Below are positions 52,518 through 61,792 of a stretch of DNA of 64,000 nt, in pieces. Below the pieces are notes generated by a model. The model did no database searches. It saw only the letters and a program-made list of their open reading frames with translations, and was not told the origin of the DNA. Both the position numbers and the translations under genes were made by a program. Origin of the DNA: Candidatus Nitrospira nitrosa (GTDB lineage: Bacteria; Nitrospirota; Nitrospiria; Nitrospirales; Nitrospiraceae); NCBI RefSeq assembly GCF_001458735.1, contig NZ_CZQA01000001.1:1364001-1428000 (forward strand), read 5' to 3'. The number at the start of each line of letters is the position of its first letter. Position 1 is the stretch's first letter.

Positions 52518-53930
52518 ATGCCAGGCACCAGCAAGCCATTGAATTCCGCTAAATCTTCACCACGGTCTGTCGTACTGTCCATCCTTCTCGCAAGTCAGCG
52601 ACAAGATCGTGCTCTTGATGAGGTGATGGATCAACGGGTGAAGTCGGTGTCGGACCCGCGTGATCGTTCGCTGATCATGGAGCTCGTCTATGGGGTACTT
52701 CGAAGGCAGGAAACTCTCGATTGGCGACTGAGCGCAGTGCTCACCAAGCCGCTTCCTCGGCTTCCGGTCTTGCTCCAGATGCTGCTTCGGATCGGCGCCT
52801 ATCAACTTCTCTTTCTCGATCGTATCCCCGCGTCGGCTGCGGTTCATGAAACCGTTGAGCTGGCCAAGGTCTCGACACAACAGCTGGGACGGGATTGGAG
52901 TGCGCTCGTGAACGCGGTCTTGCGCAACCTCATTCGGTTGCCCGTACCAAACCTTCCTGATCCAGCTATCCATCCGGCGGAGCATCTGTCGATCAGCTAC
53001 GGCATCCCGCTGTGGCTGAGTCAGCGGTGGCTGACACGCCTGGAATATACAGAGGCAGAGTGCGCTTGTCAGGCCGCGAGCGCGATCCCCTCAATTACTC
53101 TCCGGGCTAACCGGATTCGACAGACGAGGGAGAGTCTCTTGGAGCAGCTCGTGAAAGCAGGAATCACAGCCCATCCAACGGCTATCAGCTCAGTGGGAGT
53201 CAAGCTGGACAAGGGGCAGGATGTTTCCTCGCTCCCGGGATTTGAAGCCGGTGACTACTATGTCGAAGATGAAGCCGCACAACTGATTCCATCGATCCTT
53301 GCCCCGCAGCCCGGTGAGTCGATTTTAGATGTTTGTGCCGCTCCCGGAGGGAAGGCCACTCATCTTGCTGAGCTTATGGGGGATCGGGGAGCGATTGTCG
53401 CATTAGATCTCAAGCCCTCGCGGCTGGAACTGCTCCGGGACAATTGTCGAAGGCTGGGGTTGCACTGTATTGTCCCGATCGTAGGTGACGCGAGGCGACC
53501 ATCCGACTGGCCGATTGAACGTACGGTGTCTCGTCATGCAGGATTACCCATCTTCGACCGTATTCTGGTCGATGCCCCGTGCAGTGGGCTTGGCGTCTTG
53601 CGTCGTCATCCAGACTCGAAAGGTCAGCGACAGGAATCCACACTCGCTCGACATCAGATATTACAGAGTCAGATTCTTGAATCGGTCGCTCTCTGCTTGC
53701 GGCCCGGCGGGGTGCTAGTCTATAGTACGTGTTCAAACGAACCTGAAGAAACCGAAGAGGTCGTGAGCCGGTTTTGCAAGGCCTATCCAAGATGGATACG
53801 TGAATCTGTGGCTCCCTGGCTGCCTCCCGCTGCGCTTCCTTTCGTGACGGAACAGGGGGCGCTCTCCACCATGTGTAATCGCGTTGGAATGGACGGATTC
53901 TATGCCGTTCGGTTGAGGAATATGAGCTAA
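52518..53930 (+). CDS. rsmB: 16S rRNA (cytosine-967-C5)-methyltransferase
   Basis: 470 residues. N-terminal NusB-like RNA-binding domain (VVLSILLASQRQDRALDEVM, VNAVLRNLIR). C-terminal SAM methyltransferase: SILDVCAAPGGKATHLAELM, catalytic Cys in VDAPCSGLGVLRRHPD and the second Cys in VYSTCSNEPEETEEVV. Overlaps rpe by 1 nt. Confidence 0.96.
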   Translation: MPGTSKPLNSAKSSPRSVVLSILLASQRQDRALDEVMDQRVKSVSDPRDRSLIMELVYGVLRRQETLDWRLSAVLTKPLPRLPVLLQMLLRIGAYQLLFLDRIPASAAVHETVELAKVSTQQLGRDWSALVNAVLRNLIRLPVPNLPDPAIHPAEHLSISYGIPLWLSQRWLTRLEYTEAECACQAASAIPSITLRANRIRQTRESLLEQLVKAGITAHPTAISSVGVKLDKGQDVSSLPGFEAGDYYVEDEAAQLIPSILAPQPGESILDVCAAPGGKATHLAELMGDRGAIVALDLKPSRLELLRDNCRRLGLHCIVPIVGDARRPSDWPIERTVSRHAGLPIFDRILVDAPCSGLGVLRRHPDSKGQRQESTLARHQILQSQILESVALCLRPGGVLVYSTCSNEPEETEEVVSRFCKAYPRWIRESVAPWLPPAALPFVTEQGALSTMCNRVGMDGFYAVRLRNMS

Positions 53931-54631
53931 TGGCGCAACCGATCCTTATCGCTCCATCGATACTCTCAGCCGATTTCGCCAGACTGGCGGAAGAAATCGC
54001 CGCCGTGGAACAGGCCGGCGCCGATCTCTTGCATGTGGATGTGATGGATGGCCATTTCGTGCCCAATCTGACAGTGGGGCCCCCCATCATTGAAAGCCTG
54101 AAGAAAGTCACGAAGCTCCCGCTTGATGTCCATCTCATGATCACCAATGCGGATGCCTTCATTCCTGAATTTGTAGACGCCGGGGCTGACTATCTGACCG
54201 TGCATGTTGAGGCCTGTCCGCACCTCCATCGCACGATTCAGTCGATCAAGGAGCGGGGGATCAAGGCTGGGGTGACCCTGAATCCAGCCACTCCCATTTC
54301 CTTCCTGCACGATATCCTGGGCGATGTGGATCTCGTCTTGGTCATGTCCGTCAATCCGGGGTTCGGCGGGCAGAAATTCATCCCGTCGGTCCTCAAGAAA
54401 ATTGCCGACGCACGGACCATGCTGGATCGGATCAACAGCCACGCACTGCTCGAAGTCGACGGCGGAGTGAAGGTGGATAATACGAGGGAGATCGTGGCGG
54501 CCGGCGCAACGACGTTGGTCGCAGGGTCAGCGATTTTCTCCCAGCACGACTATAAGGCGACGATCGCAGCCCTGCGGGCGGCCGCCCAGACAGCCGGTCC
54601 CTCCACGCTGCCTACGGCAGTCAATCGATAG
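53930..54631 (+). CDS. rpe: Ribulose-phosphate 3-epimerase
   Basis: 233 residues. TIM-barrel enzyme interconverting ribulose 5-phosphate and xylulose 5-phosphate. IAPSILSADFARLAEEI, LHVDVMDGHFVPNLTVGP with metal-binding His and Asp, VMSVNPGFGGQKFIP and LEVDGGVKVDNTREIVAAGA are all standard. Start abuts rsmB. Confidence 0.97.
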   Translation: MAQPILIAPSILSADFARLAEEIAAVEQAGADLLHVDVMDGHFVPNLTVGPPIIESLKKVTKLPLDVHLMITNADAFIPEFVDAGADYLTVHVEACPHLHRTIQSIKERGIKAGVTLNPATPISFLHDILGDVDLVLVMSVNPGFGGQKFIPSVLKKIADARTMLDRINSHALLEVDGGVKVDNTREIVAAGATTLVAGSAIFSQHDYKATIAALRAAAQTAGPSTLPTAVNR

Positions 54632-54641
54632 GTCATTCAGC

Positions 54642-56207
54642 GTGGAAATCTCCAACATCATCGACAGCCTGCATCCCCTCGAGATCAAAGTCTTGATGAC
54701 TTTGGGTGCGCGTCAGCCTGCCGTCGCGTTCAAGAGCGAAGAATTAGCCGTTGCCGCCGAATTGGAGCCGTCTCAACTTAGTATGGCGGTTGAGTGGCTC
54801 TTGGCGAAAGCCTTGATCGAGATCCAAGCCGAGATCGTCACGCCGGTCGTCTCGCTGACAAAGATCGGGGAAGAGTACTATCAAACGGCCGCTCCGATCG
54901 AACGCATTTTGGCGGCCGCACGCGATGCAGCCGGCACAGGAAAGCGACTCACGATCGGCGATCTTCAAGCTCAACCGGGATTGGAATCCTCTGATGTCAG
55001 CAAAGCCGTGGGGCGGCTGAAAAAGGAAGGAGTCTTGCTGATCATTCAGGGCGGGTGCATCGAGACGACAGGACGTTCGAGCCCGACTACTGAAGCGCTT
55101 CGGCCCCTCTTGGAGGAGGTTCATGGGTCCTCTCGCGAACTGACGAGCTTTTCACCCGAGCGTCAACAACTGATCGAAGACTATTCGGTGAAGCGTGGGA
55201 ACGCCAAGGAGCCTTTCCGCGTCGATGAACGTGTGACACGCTCCTTTGTCTTGTCCCCTTCCGGGACCAGCGCCGTTGAGCAATTGATGAACCAAGGACT
55301 GGTGGAGGAAGTCTCCCAACTGAGCCCCGAACTGCTCAAGGACGGCAGTTGGCGTCAGAAGCGATTCCGGAAGTACACCATCAGCCTTCGAGCGCCACGT
55401 GTCGGAACTGGGAAAAAGCATCCGTATCGAGAGTTTCTCGATACCGTCAAGGCGAAGCTTGTGAGCATGGGCTTCCAAGAGATGCGCGGAGCATTAGTAG
55501 AGACTGAGTTTTGGAACATGGACGCGCTGTTCATGCCGCAATTCCACCCGGCTCGCGACATTCATGACGTGTATTTCGTGAAACAGCCGACCCATGCGGC
55601 TATGGCTGATGAATCGATTCTGTCGAAAGTCGGCAAGGTACATGAAAACGGTGGCAAGACGGGTTCCTCCGGGTGGGGCTATGGGTTTGATCTGCAGCGC
55701 GCCAAACGGCTGGTGTTGCGCAGTCAGGGGACGGCGGTTTCAGCGCGTACGTTGGCGGCCTCGCCCAACATCCCAGGGAAGTATTTTTCGATCGCCCGAT
55801 GTTTTCGTTATGACCAAGTGGATGCCACCCACGCGACGGACTTTTTCCAGGTGGAAGGGATCGTGCTTGGGGAGGACATCAACTTCCGTACGCTCTTGGG
55901 ACTGCTCAATTTGTTCGCCCATGAGGTGGCGCAAGCGAAAGAGGTCAAGTTCTTGCCTGCGTACTTCCCTTTTACCGAGCCATCTGTTGAGCTCCACGTT
56001 CGCCACCCGCGTTTGGGTTGGATGGAACTAGGGGGAGCCGGGCTATTCCGACCGGAAGTGACCGTACCGCTTGGCGTCACGGCACCAGTGATTGCCTGGG
56101 GACTCGGGCTGGATCGGATGGCGATGGTGGCTCTCGGGATTCATGATATTCGAGAGCTTTTCACGGATAATTTAGAGTTGATTCGGACCACCCGAGGATT
56201 GTTCTAG
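54642..56207 (+). CDS. pheS: Phenylalanine-tRNA ligase alpha subunit, archaeal type
   Basis: 521 residues, starting at a GTG. The usual bacterial PheS has about 330-350 residues; this one has three N-terminal winged-helix segments (LHPLEIKVLMTLGARQPAVA; LTIGDLQAQPGLESSDVSKA) as in archaeal and eukaryotic enzymes. The catalytic core is complete: MGFQEMRGALVETEFWNMDALF, HPARDIHDVYFVK, FSIARCFRYDQVDATHATDFFQVEG and the motif 3 GLGLDRMAMVALGI. Paired with a pheT of matching type. Confidence 0.93.
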   Translation: MEISNIIDSLHPLEIKVLMTLGARQPAVAFKSEELAVAAELEPSQLSMAVEWLLAKALIEIQAEIVTPVVSLTKIGEEYYQTAAPIERILAAARDAAGTGKRLTIGDLQAQPGLESSDVSKAVGRLKKEGVLLIIQGGCIETTGRSSPTTEALRPLLEEVHGSSRELTSFSPERQQLIEDYSVKRGNAKEPFRVDERVTRSFVLSPSGTSAVEQLMNQGLVEEVSQLSPELLKDGSWRQKRFRKYTISLRAPRVGTGKKHPYREFLDTVKAKLVSMGFQEMRGALVETEFWNMDALFMPQFHPARDIHDVYFVKQPTHAAMADESILSKVGKVHENGGKTGSSGWGYGFDLQRAKRLVLRSQGTAVSARTLAASPNIPGKYFSIARCFRYDQVDATHATDFFQVEGIVLGEDINFRTLLGLLNLFAHEVAQAKEVKFLPAYFPFTEPSVELHVRHPRLGWMELGGAGLFRPEVTVPLGVTAPVIAWGLGLDRMAMVALGIHDIRELFTDNLELIRTTRGLF

Positions 56208-56215
56208 TTGCCGCC

Positions 56216-57934
56216 ATGCCCACGATCAGCATTTTTAAAGACGATTTCGAATCCCTGTTGAAGGGAACTCGTGCCACAAATCGCCCGGTCTCGATTGAGC
56301 AGGTGGAAGAGTGGTTGATGCTCGTCAAGGGTGAACTCAAGGGCCACAATCCTGAGACCGGAGAATTGCGCGTCGAGCTGCAAGACAGTAATCGACCGGA
56401 TTTGTGGTGCTGTGAGGGTATCGCACGGCAGATTCGGATCAAGCAGCAGGGAAAGAGTACGCCATATCCCTTCTTGACCGGGAAGGTAAAGCCCAAAGCA
56501 AAGGTCATCGTGAAGCCTGGTATGGAACAGGTTCGTCCCTATGTGGCCGCCTGTGCAGCCAGGGGGTATCAGGTGACGTCGCAAGGGTTGGCCCAGTTGA
56601 TTCAAACACAGGAAAAATTGGCCGAAATCTTCGGCCATAAACGCAAAACAGTTTCCATCGGCATCTACCAACTGCCCAAGATTACCTTCCCTGTGACCTA
56701 TGAATTGGTGAAACCCGGTGAGACTCGCTTTACTCCCTTGGGAATGGAGACCGTGATGACCCTGGCGGAGATGCTCATGGTCCATCCAAAGGGGGTGGAA
56801 TATGGGGGCATCCTGGCGGGAGCGAGTCTGGTTCCGATCTTGCGGGACGCGGCCAACCAACCGCTGTCCTTCCCTCCCATCATTAATAGCCGGGAAGTCG
56901 GTGAAGTGCAGGTGGGTGACGATCAGCTGTTCGTCGAAGTCACCGGGACGGACCTGCCGATGGTGGTGTTGACCTTGAACATTTTTGCGACCAACCTTGC
57001 CGACCGCGGGGCGACGATCGAGCCGATCATTGTGGAGTACTCCAAGGGTACCTCGATGGGCAAACGCGTGACCACGCCACAGGATTTGAGGAGGAGCAAG
57101 ACGATTCCAATTCCGACGATTGAGCATGCGCTTGGCCAAGAACTTGGCCTCAAGGTCGTCAAGAAAGCACTTGAGGACTACGGGTATGAGGTGTCGGCTG
57201 GGAAGGGCTCGGTTCGGGTCAAACTACCGCCCTATCGTCAGGATCTGATGCACACGATGGATGTGGTAGAGGACGTCGCGATGAGCCGTGGCTATGCCGA
57301 ATTTACACCCGTCATGCCGGCACAGTTTACCGTCGGTGGGTTATCTCGTATTGAACAAGTCTCGGATCGCGCCCGAGAGTTGATGGTAGGGTTAGGCTTT
57401 CAGGAGATTATTTCTAATATCCTTGGTTCACCAGAACAGTATTCTGGGCATATGCGAATTGATGAGACGGAATGGGGGCAGGCAGTGACGGTCGACAATG
57501 TGATGACGTTGAGCTTCTCTTGCCTACGACAGTGGATGTTACCCTCGCTGTTGCGCATCGAAGCCGCTTCGAGCCGCGCCTTCTATCCTCACCGCCTCTT
57601 TGAGGCCGGCGATGTTGCTATTCCGGACCCTACTCACGAGGTGGGGTCTCGAACCGAGACCGTCTTAGGGGCAGTGATTGCCCATGCCTCCGCGCATTTT
57701 TCGGAAATTCATTCATGCTTGGATACGCTGTTTTATCACCTGGGGAAGGAGTATCGGTTGGAGCCGGTCCCGCATCCCTCGTTCCTGGAGGGGCGCGCAG
57801 GGCGTATCCTGATTGAGGATAAGCCCATCGGCATTATCGGTGAGGTCCATCCAGAAGTGCTCGAGCGTTGGCAGATCGCCATGCCGGTTGTAGCCTTCGA
57901 TCTCAACCTCTCGCAGCTGATCGGTCAAAGATGA
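56216..57934 (+). CDS. pheT: Phenylalanine-tRNA ligase beta subunit, archaeal type
   Basis: 572 residues, as in archaea (about 550), instead of about 800 in most bacteria; the N-terminal tRNA-binding OB domain and the C-terminal anticodon domain of bacterial PheT are missing. MPTISIFKDDFESLL start, EEWLMLVKGELKGHNPETGELRVELQDSNRPDLWCCEGIARQIR, the B3/B4 editing region (VTYELVKPGETRFTPLG) and YRQDLMHTMDVVEDVAMSRGY. Nine base pairs after pheS. The whole heterotetramer is thus of archaeal origin. Confidence 0.93.
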   Translation: MPTISIFKDDFESLLKGTRATNRPVSIEQVEEWLMLVKGELKGHNPETGELRVELQDSNRPDLWCCEGIARQIRIKQQGKSTPYPFLTGKVKPKAKVIVKPGMEQVRPYVAACAARGYQVTSQGLAQLIQTQEKLAEIFGHKRKTVSIGIYQLPKITFPVTYELVKPGETRFTPLGMETVMTLAEMLMVHPKGVEYGGILAGASLVPILRDAANQPLSFPPIINSREVGEVQVGDDQLFVEVTGTDLPMVVLTLNIFATNLADRGATIEPIIVEYSKGTSMGKRVTTPQDLRRSKTIPIPTIEHALGQELGLKVVKKALEDYGYEVSAGKGSVRVKLPPYRQDLMHTMDVVEDVAMSRGYAEFTPVMPAQFTVGGLSRIEQVSDRARELMVGLGFQEIISNILGSPEQYSGHMRIDETEWGQAVTVDNVMTLSFSCLRQWMLPSLLRIEAASSRAFYPHRLFEAGDVAIPDPTHEVGSRTETVLGAVIAHASAHFSEIHSCLDTLFYHLGKEYRLEPVPHPSFLEGRAGRILIEDKPIGIIGEVHPEVLERWQIAMPVVAFDLNLSQLIGQR

Positions 57935-57994
57935 TCAGCGGAGAGCAGACATCGATCGGCTGAGCCTCATCCGAATCTTAGACACTGGAAAATT

Positions 57995-58031
57995 AACAAG
58001 GGGGAGCAACCGGATGTTGCTCCCCCTTGTT
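57995..58031. terminator. Bidirectional terminator
   Basis: AACAAGGGGGAGCAAC, loop CGGAT, GTTGCTCCCCCTTGTT: 16 perfect pairs, followed by T-rich TCTGTTTCTG on one side and preceded by A-rich sequence on the other. Ends both the pheT and rplT transcripts, which converge here. Confidence 0.9.
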
Positions 58032-58060
58032 CTGTTTCTGGTCGAGATTGAAAGGCTGGT

Positions 58061-58426
58061 TTATGCCGCTGCGGGCACGTGTTGCTTTGCTACGCCGACC
58101 AATTTCTCAAACCCGGTCGCGTCCTTGATGGCCATGTCTGAGAGAACCTTACGATCCAACAGCACATTGGCTTTCTTGAGGGCGTTAATAAACCGGTTAT
58201 AGGTCAGTCCGTGATTTCGTACAGCGGCACTGATGCGGGCGATCCACAATTGCCGGAAATCCCGCTTCCGGTTCTTGCGACCGGTGTAGGCATAGGTTAA
58301 GCCTTTATCAACGCTTTCCGTGGCTGAACGAAACAATCGGCTTTTCCCGCCGTACTGGCCTGATGCTAGCTTGATCCGCTTCTTTCGTCGAGCTCTTGTT
58401 TTTGGTCCACCTTTTGCGCGAGGCAT
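58061..58426 (-). CDS. rplT: Ribosomal protein bL20
   Basis: 121 residues: MPRAKGGPKTRARRKKRIKLA start, RDFRQLWIARISAAVRNHGLTYNRFI signature and a C-terminal helix domain. Binds 23S rRNA early in large subunit assembly. End of the thrS-infC-rpmI-rplT operon. Confidence 0.97.
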   Translation of the reverse strand: MPRAKGGPKTRARRKKRIKLASGQYGGKSRLFRSATESVDKGLTYAYTGRKNRKRDFRQLWIARISAAVRNHGLTYNRFINALKKANVLLDRKVLSDMAIKDATGFEKLVGVAKQHVPAAA

Positions 58427-58478
58427 GGTTCAGTACTCCTTTGGGGTCTTAAAATTCACAACACTGCACAATCGCCGT

Positions 58479-58673
58479 TTATGCGTACGGCAAGAGTCGA
58501 TTCAATGTCAAAACAACCGTGGAATCCACCACTGCAGTTCCGCTCAGGCGTCGCTTCCGATCGTGCCGTTTGCTGGTCAGTATGTGCCGCTTCCCTGCCT
58601 TGCGGCGGACAATCTTGCCGCTTCCCGTCTTGCTGAATCGTTTGCTCGTCCCTGAGTGCGTCTTCATTTTCAT
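58479..58673 (-). CDS. rpmI: Ribosomal protein bL35
   Basis: 64 residues: [20 protein letters not shown] and [16 protein letters not shown] are the family signature. 50S component; between infC and rplT in the usual order. Confidence 0.96.
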   Translation of the reverse strand: MKMKTHSGTSKRFSKTGSGKIVRRKAGKRHILTSKRHDRKRRLSGTAVVDSTVVLTLNRLLPYA

Positions 58674-58705
58674 ATCGAAATTCCTTTTGTTGAGCTAGTT
58701 GTCTG

Positions 58706-59197
58706 TCAATGTTTTGGAGCGACAATCATGATCAAACTACGGCCTTCCATCCGAGGAGCATACTCGATCGTGCCGGCTTGAGCCAACTGTTCAATGACGG
58801 AATTCATCACAGCACGGCCCATCTCTTGGTTCGCCATTTCTCGTCCACGATACGTGAGGGTGACTTTGGTCTTGTTGCCCTCTTCAAGGAACGTTTTCAT
58901 CTGTCGGACTTTAATTTCAAGATCATGCTTATCGGTCCGTGGGCGCAACTTGATTTCCTTCACCTGCGTGGACTTTTGGTGACGACGGTTTTGATGATCC
59001 TTCTTGCTCAGCTCATACTTGTACTTCCCAAAGTCCATAATTCTACAGACCGGGGGGACCGAAGTAGGAGCGACTTCCACCAAATCGTGGCCGGTCTCTT
59101 GGGCCTGACGAAAGGCATCCGCCGTCTGAAGGATACCGAGCTGTTCTCCCTCTGGGCCAATGACACGAACTTCTCGGACTCGAATTTCACGGTTCAC
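58706..59197 (-). CDS. infC: Translation initiation factor IF-3
   Basis: 163 residues from a GTG start. N-terminal domain NREIRVREVRVIGPEGEQLG, VCRIMDFGKYKYELSKK linker and C-terminal ribosome-binding domain (RQMKTFLEEGNKTKVTLTYRGREM). The rare AUU start known from E. coli is not used here. It prevents premature subunit joining and checks the start codon. Confidence 0.96.
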   Translation of the reverse strand: MNREIRVREVRVIGPEGEQLGILQTADAFRQAQETGHDLVEVAPTSVPPVCRIMDFGKYKYELSKKDHQNRRHQKSTQVKEIKLRPRTDKHDLEIKVRQMKTFLEEGNKTKVTLTYRGREMANQEMGRAVMNSVIEQLAQAGTIEYAPRMEGRSLIMIVAPKH

Positions 59198-59229
59198 GCG
59201 TAATTTGGGGACGATAGGCCACCTCTCTC

Positions 59230-61158
59230 TTATTGAGTGTGTTGAAGCTCATGTTGCGTCTGCTTGAGTTCAGATTGCAACAGATTCACGATCTCAGTCA
59301 CGGTCATATTGCCTAACGTGGCTCCACTTCGGCCACGAACCGAGAGCGTTCCATTCTGGACTTCTCGATTCCCTGCCACCAGCATAAAGGGGGTTTTCGC
59401 TTTTTCAGCTTCCCGGATCTTGAACCCAATCTTTTCATTTCGAAGATCCGCTTCGGCTCGGAAGCCGGCTGCTTTTAATTGCGCCGTCACGGCACTGACA
59501 TAGTCCTGTTGCTGATCAGTGATGTTGATGACCACTGCCTGTACGGGTGCCAACCATGTCGGAAAGGCGCCGCCATAATGCTCAATCAGAATGCCGAAAA
59601 ATCGTTCAATCGATCCCATCAGGGCACGATGGATCATGATCGGGCGATGGGCTTTCCCGTCTTCTCCGATATAGCTCAAGTCAAACCGCTCGGGATTGTT
59701 GAAATCCACCTGGACTGTGGAGCATTGCCATGAACGGCCTAATGCGTCTTTTATCTTAATGTCGATCTTGGGGCCATAAAACGCCCCACCTCCCGGATCC
59801 AATTGAAAGGCAATCAGACGGCTCTTCAGTGCGGCTTCCAAGGCGTTGGTGGCCAATGTCCAATGCTCATCTCCGCCGACCGATTCCTTCGGTCTTGTGG
59901 AGAGAAACACTTCGAATTCAGTAAATCCAAATGTCTGAAGCACAAAAAACGTAAAGTCCAGTACCCGGCTGACCTCAGCTTCCATTTGATCGGGTCTGCA
60001 GAAGAGGTGCGCATCATCCTGCGTGAATCCGCGCACTCGCATGAGGCCGTGGAGGACTCCGGTTCGTTCGTACCGGTAGACGGTGCCAAGCTCGCCATAT
60101 CGAATGGGGAGATCTCGATAGCTTCGTAGGTGAGATTGATAGATCATGATGTGGTACGGGCAATTCATCGGCTTGAGTTGGTACTCGCTGCCCTCCAGCT
60201 TCATGGCGGGAAACATGTTTTCCCGATAGTAATCGAGGTGTCCGCTGGTTTTCCAAAGATCGAGACGGGCCGTATGCGGGGAATAGACCAGGTTGTACCC
60301 ATCGCGAATATGTTGCTCGCGCCAAAAGTTTTCGATCAACAGACGGACGACCGCCCCCTTTGGATGCCAGAGCACGAGACCAGGGCCGATTTCATCCTGA
60401 ATACTGATCAAATCCAGTTCTTTCCCGACTTTCCGGTGGTCACGGCGCTTAATCTCTTCCAACCTGGCGAGATAGGCATCGACCTCGGCTTTCGTCGGAA
60501 AAGAGGTTCCATAGATTCGCTGTAACATCGGGTTCCGCTCGTCCCCGCGCCAGTAGGCGCCGGCGAGATTGAGCAGTTTGAGGGCACCGATGTGGCCTGT
60601 CGTTGGGAGATGGGGACCTCGGCAAAGATCCACGAAATCACCCTGCGTATAGGCGGTGATCGGCTCGTGATCGGGAAAGCCTTGAATCAACTCTACCTTA
60701 TACTGCTCACCACGAGCAGTGAAAAAATCGATGGCCTCTTGCTTGGAGAATTCTCTCCGTGTAATGGGGAGGTTCCGTTGAATGATGTCCGCTGCACGAG
60801 CTTCGATCTTTTCCAGATCTTCCGGCGTGAAGGGACGGTCGAAGGCGAAGTCATAGTAGAAACTATCGTCCAACGCGGGACCGATCGTCAGTTGAGCCGA
60901 AGGGAACAGCTCTTTCACCGCTTGAGCCATGACGTGGGTACTGCTGTGGCGGTAGACCTCCCGACCTTCTGCGCTATCAAACCGAAGCGGCTCGATCAAT
61001 CCACCACCAGCAAGAGGTCGCGACAGGTCCACAACGGCCCCGTCAACCTTGGCTGCGAGCACATCCGGTCCCGACACCCCCAACGCAGAAAGGGCAGTTG
61101 CTGCGGTGTCGCCCGCTTTCGTATCGGTACTGTGGCCGTCCTTGAGCGCGATCTTCAT
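59230..61158 (-). CDS. thrS: Threonine-tRNA ligase
   Basis: 642 residues: TGS domain at the N-terminus, editing (SAD) domain with HSSTHVMAQA, class-II catalytic core with MNCPYH, RYGELGTVYRYERTGVLHGLMRVRGFTQDDAH, and a C-terminal anticodon domain (TDQQQDYVSAVTAQLKAAGF). First gene of the IF-3/L35/L20 operon. tRNA-Val lies just upstream. Confidence 0.97.
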   Translation of the reverse strand: MKIALKDGHSTDTKAGDTAATALSALGVSGPDVLAAKVDGAVVDLSRPLAGGGLIEPLRFDSAEGREVYRHSSTHVMAQAVKELFPSAQLTIGPALDDSFYYDFAFDRPFTPEDLEKIEARAADIIQRNLPITRREFSKQEAIDFFTARGEQYKVELIQGFPDHEPITAYTQGDFVDLCRGPHLPTTGHIGALKLLNLAGAYWRGDERNPMLQRIYGTSFPTKAEVDAYLARLEEIKRRDHRKVGKELDLISIQDEIGPGLVLWHPKGAVVRLLIENFWREQHIRDGYNLVYSPHTARLDLWKTSGHLDYYRENMFPAMKLEGSEYQLKPMNCPYHIMIYQSHLRSYRDLPIRYGELGTVYRYERTGVLHGLMRVRGFTQDDAHLFCRPDQMEAEVSRVLDFTFFVLQTFGFTEFEVFLSTRPKESVGGDEHWTLATNALEAALKSRLIAFQLDPGGGAFYGPKIDIKIKDALGRSWQCSTVQVDFNNPERFDLSYIGEDGKAHRPIMIHRALMGSIERFFGILIEHYGGAFPTWLAPVQAVVINITDQQQDYVSAVTAQLKAAGFRAEADLRNEKIGFKIREAEKAKTPFMLVAGNREVQNGTLSVRGRSGATLGNMTVTEIVNLLQSELKQTQHELQHTQ

Positions 61159-61243
61159 CGAGTCTAATACACAACCGAGAGCACGAGGAAAAACACAGAC
61201 GCTGAGCGTCGGTTACGACACGTCGAATCGTTCATTTCAACTA

Positions 61244-61319
61244 TGGTAGGCGCGGACGGTCTTGAACCGTCGACCTCTACCGTGTCAAGGTAGCGCTCTC
61301 CCCCTGAGCTACGCGCCTA
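61244..61319 (-). tRNA. tRNA-Val (GAC)
   Basis: Minus strand: TAGGCGCGTAGCTCAGGGGG, CTACC-TTGACAC-GGTAG with anticodon GAC, GGTTCAAGACC, GCGCCTA-CCA. Acceptor, anticodon and T stems all pair. CCA is encoded. Confidence 0.95.
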
Positions 61320-61452
61320 TCAAGAAGAGGAGGCATGCTAATATAGCCCCAAGGACACTGTCAAGAAAACGAAAGAGAAGACAGTCGCCCTTCAGGGAAC
61401 TGAAGGAGCCACTACCTTCTCTTTCTCCTATCGTCGGCACCCCCGGGAAAAT

Positions 61453-61728
61453 CTACTTTACTGCGATGCGCAGCTCTTTTCCGGCTGAAAACTTTGGTAC
61501 TTTCGCCGCCGGTATCCGAAGTGACGCGCCTGTTCTCGGGTTTCTTCCCATGCGTGCTTTTCGCTTGGAAATCGTAAAGGTGCCAAAATTGACGAGGGAG
61601 ACACGTTGCCCCTTCTTCAGTGAGGAGGTGACTGCACCGGTGAATGCTTCAAGGGCAGTTCCCGCCGCGACTTTGGTAATTCCAGCCGAAGCGGCCATCT
61701 TCGCGATCAGCTCTTCCTTTGTCATCAT
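61453..61728 (-). CDS. HU-family DNA-binding protein
   Basis: 91 residues from the ATG at 61728 (AAGGAGGG a few nt upstream; the frame extends further but without support). MTKEELIAKMAASAGITKVAA, VNFGTFTISKRKARMGRNPRTG and the beta-arm are typical of HU/IHF. Bends DNA; homodimer. The gene is convergent with no other, upstream of thrS/tRNA-Val. Confidence 0.92.
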   Translation of the reverse strand: MMTKEELIAKMAASAGITKVAAGTALEAFTGAVTSSLKKGQRVSLVNFGTFTISKRKARMGRNPRTGASLRIPAAKVPKFSAGKELRIAVK

Positions 61729-61792
61729 GTCCCTCCTTAATGGGTAGTGAAGAAATGGAGAAAATGACTGCGGTGACACTGCATTGGCACAC

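Noticed and set aside
53410-54162. Minus-strand ORF of 250 codons across rsmB and rpe
   Set aside because: Covers conserved motifs of two housekeeping genes in antisense; no ribosome site or protein pattern.
56204-57139. Minus-strand ORF of 311 codons inside pheT
   Set aside because: pheT in the other strand is a clear, full-length enzyme; the ORF product is His/Gln/Arg-rich without known motifs.
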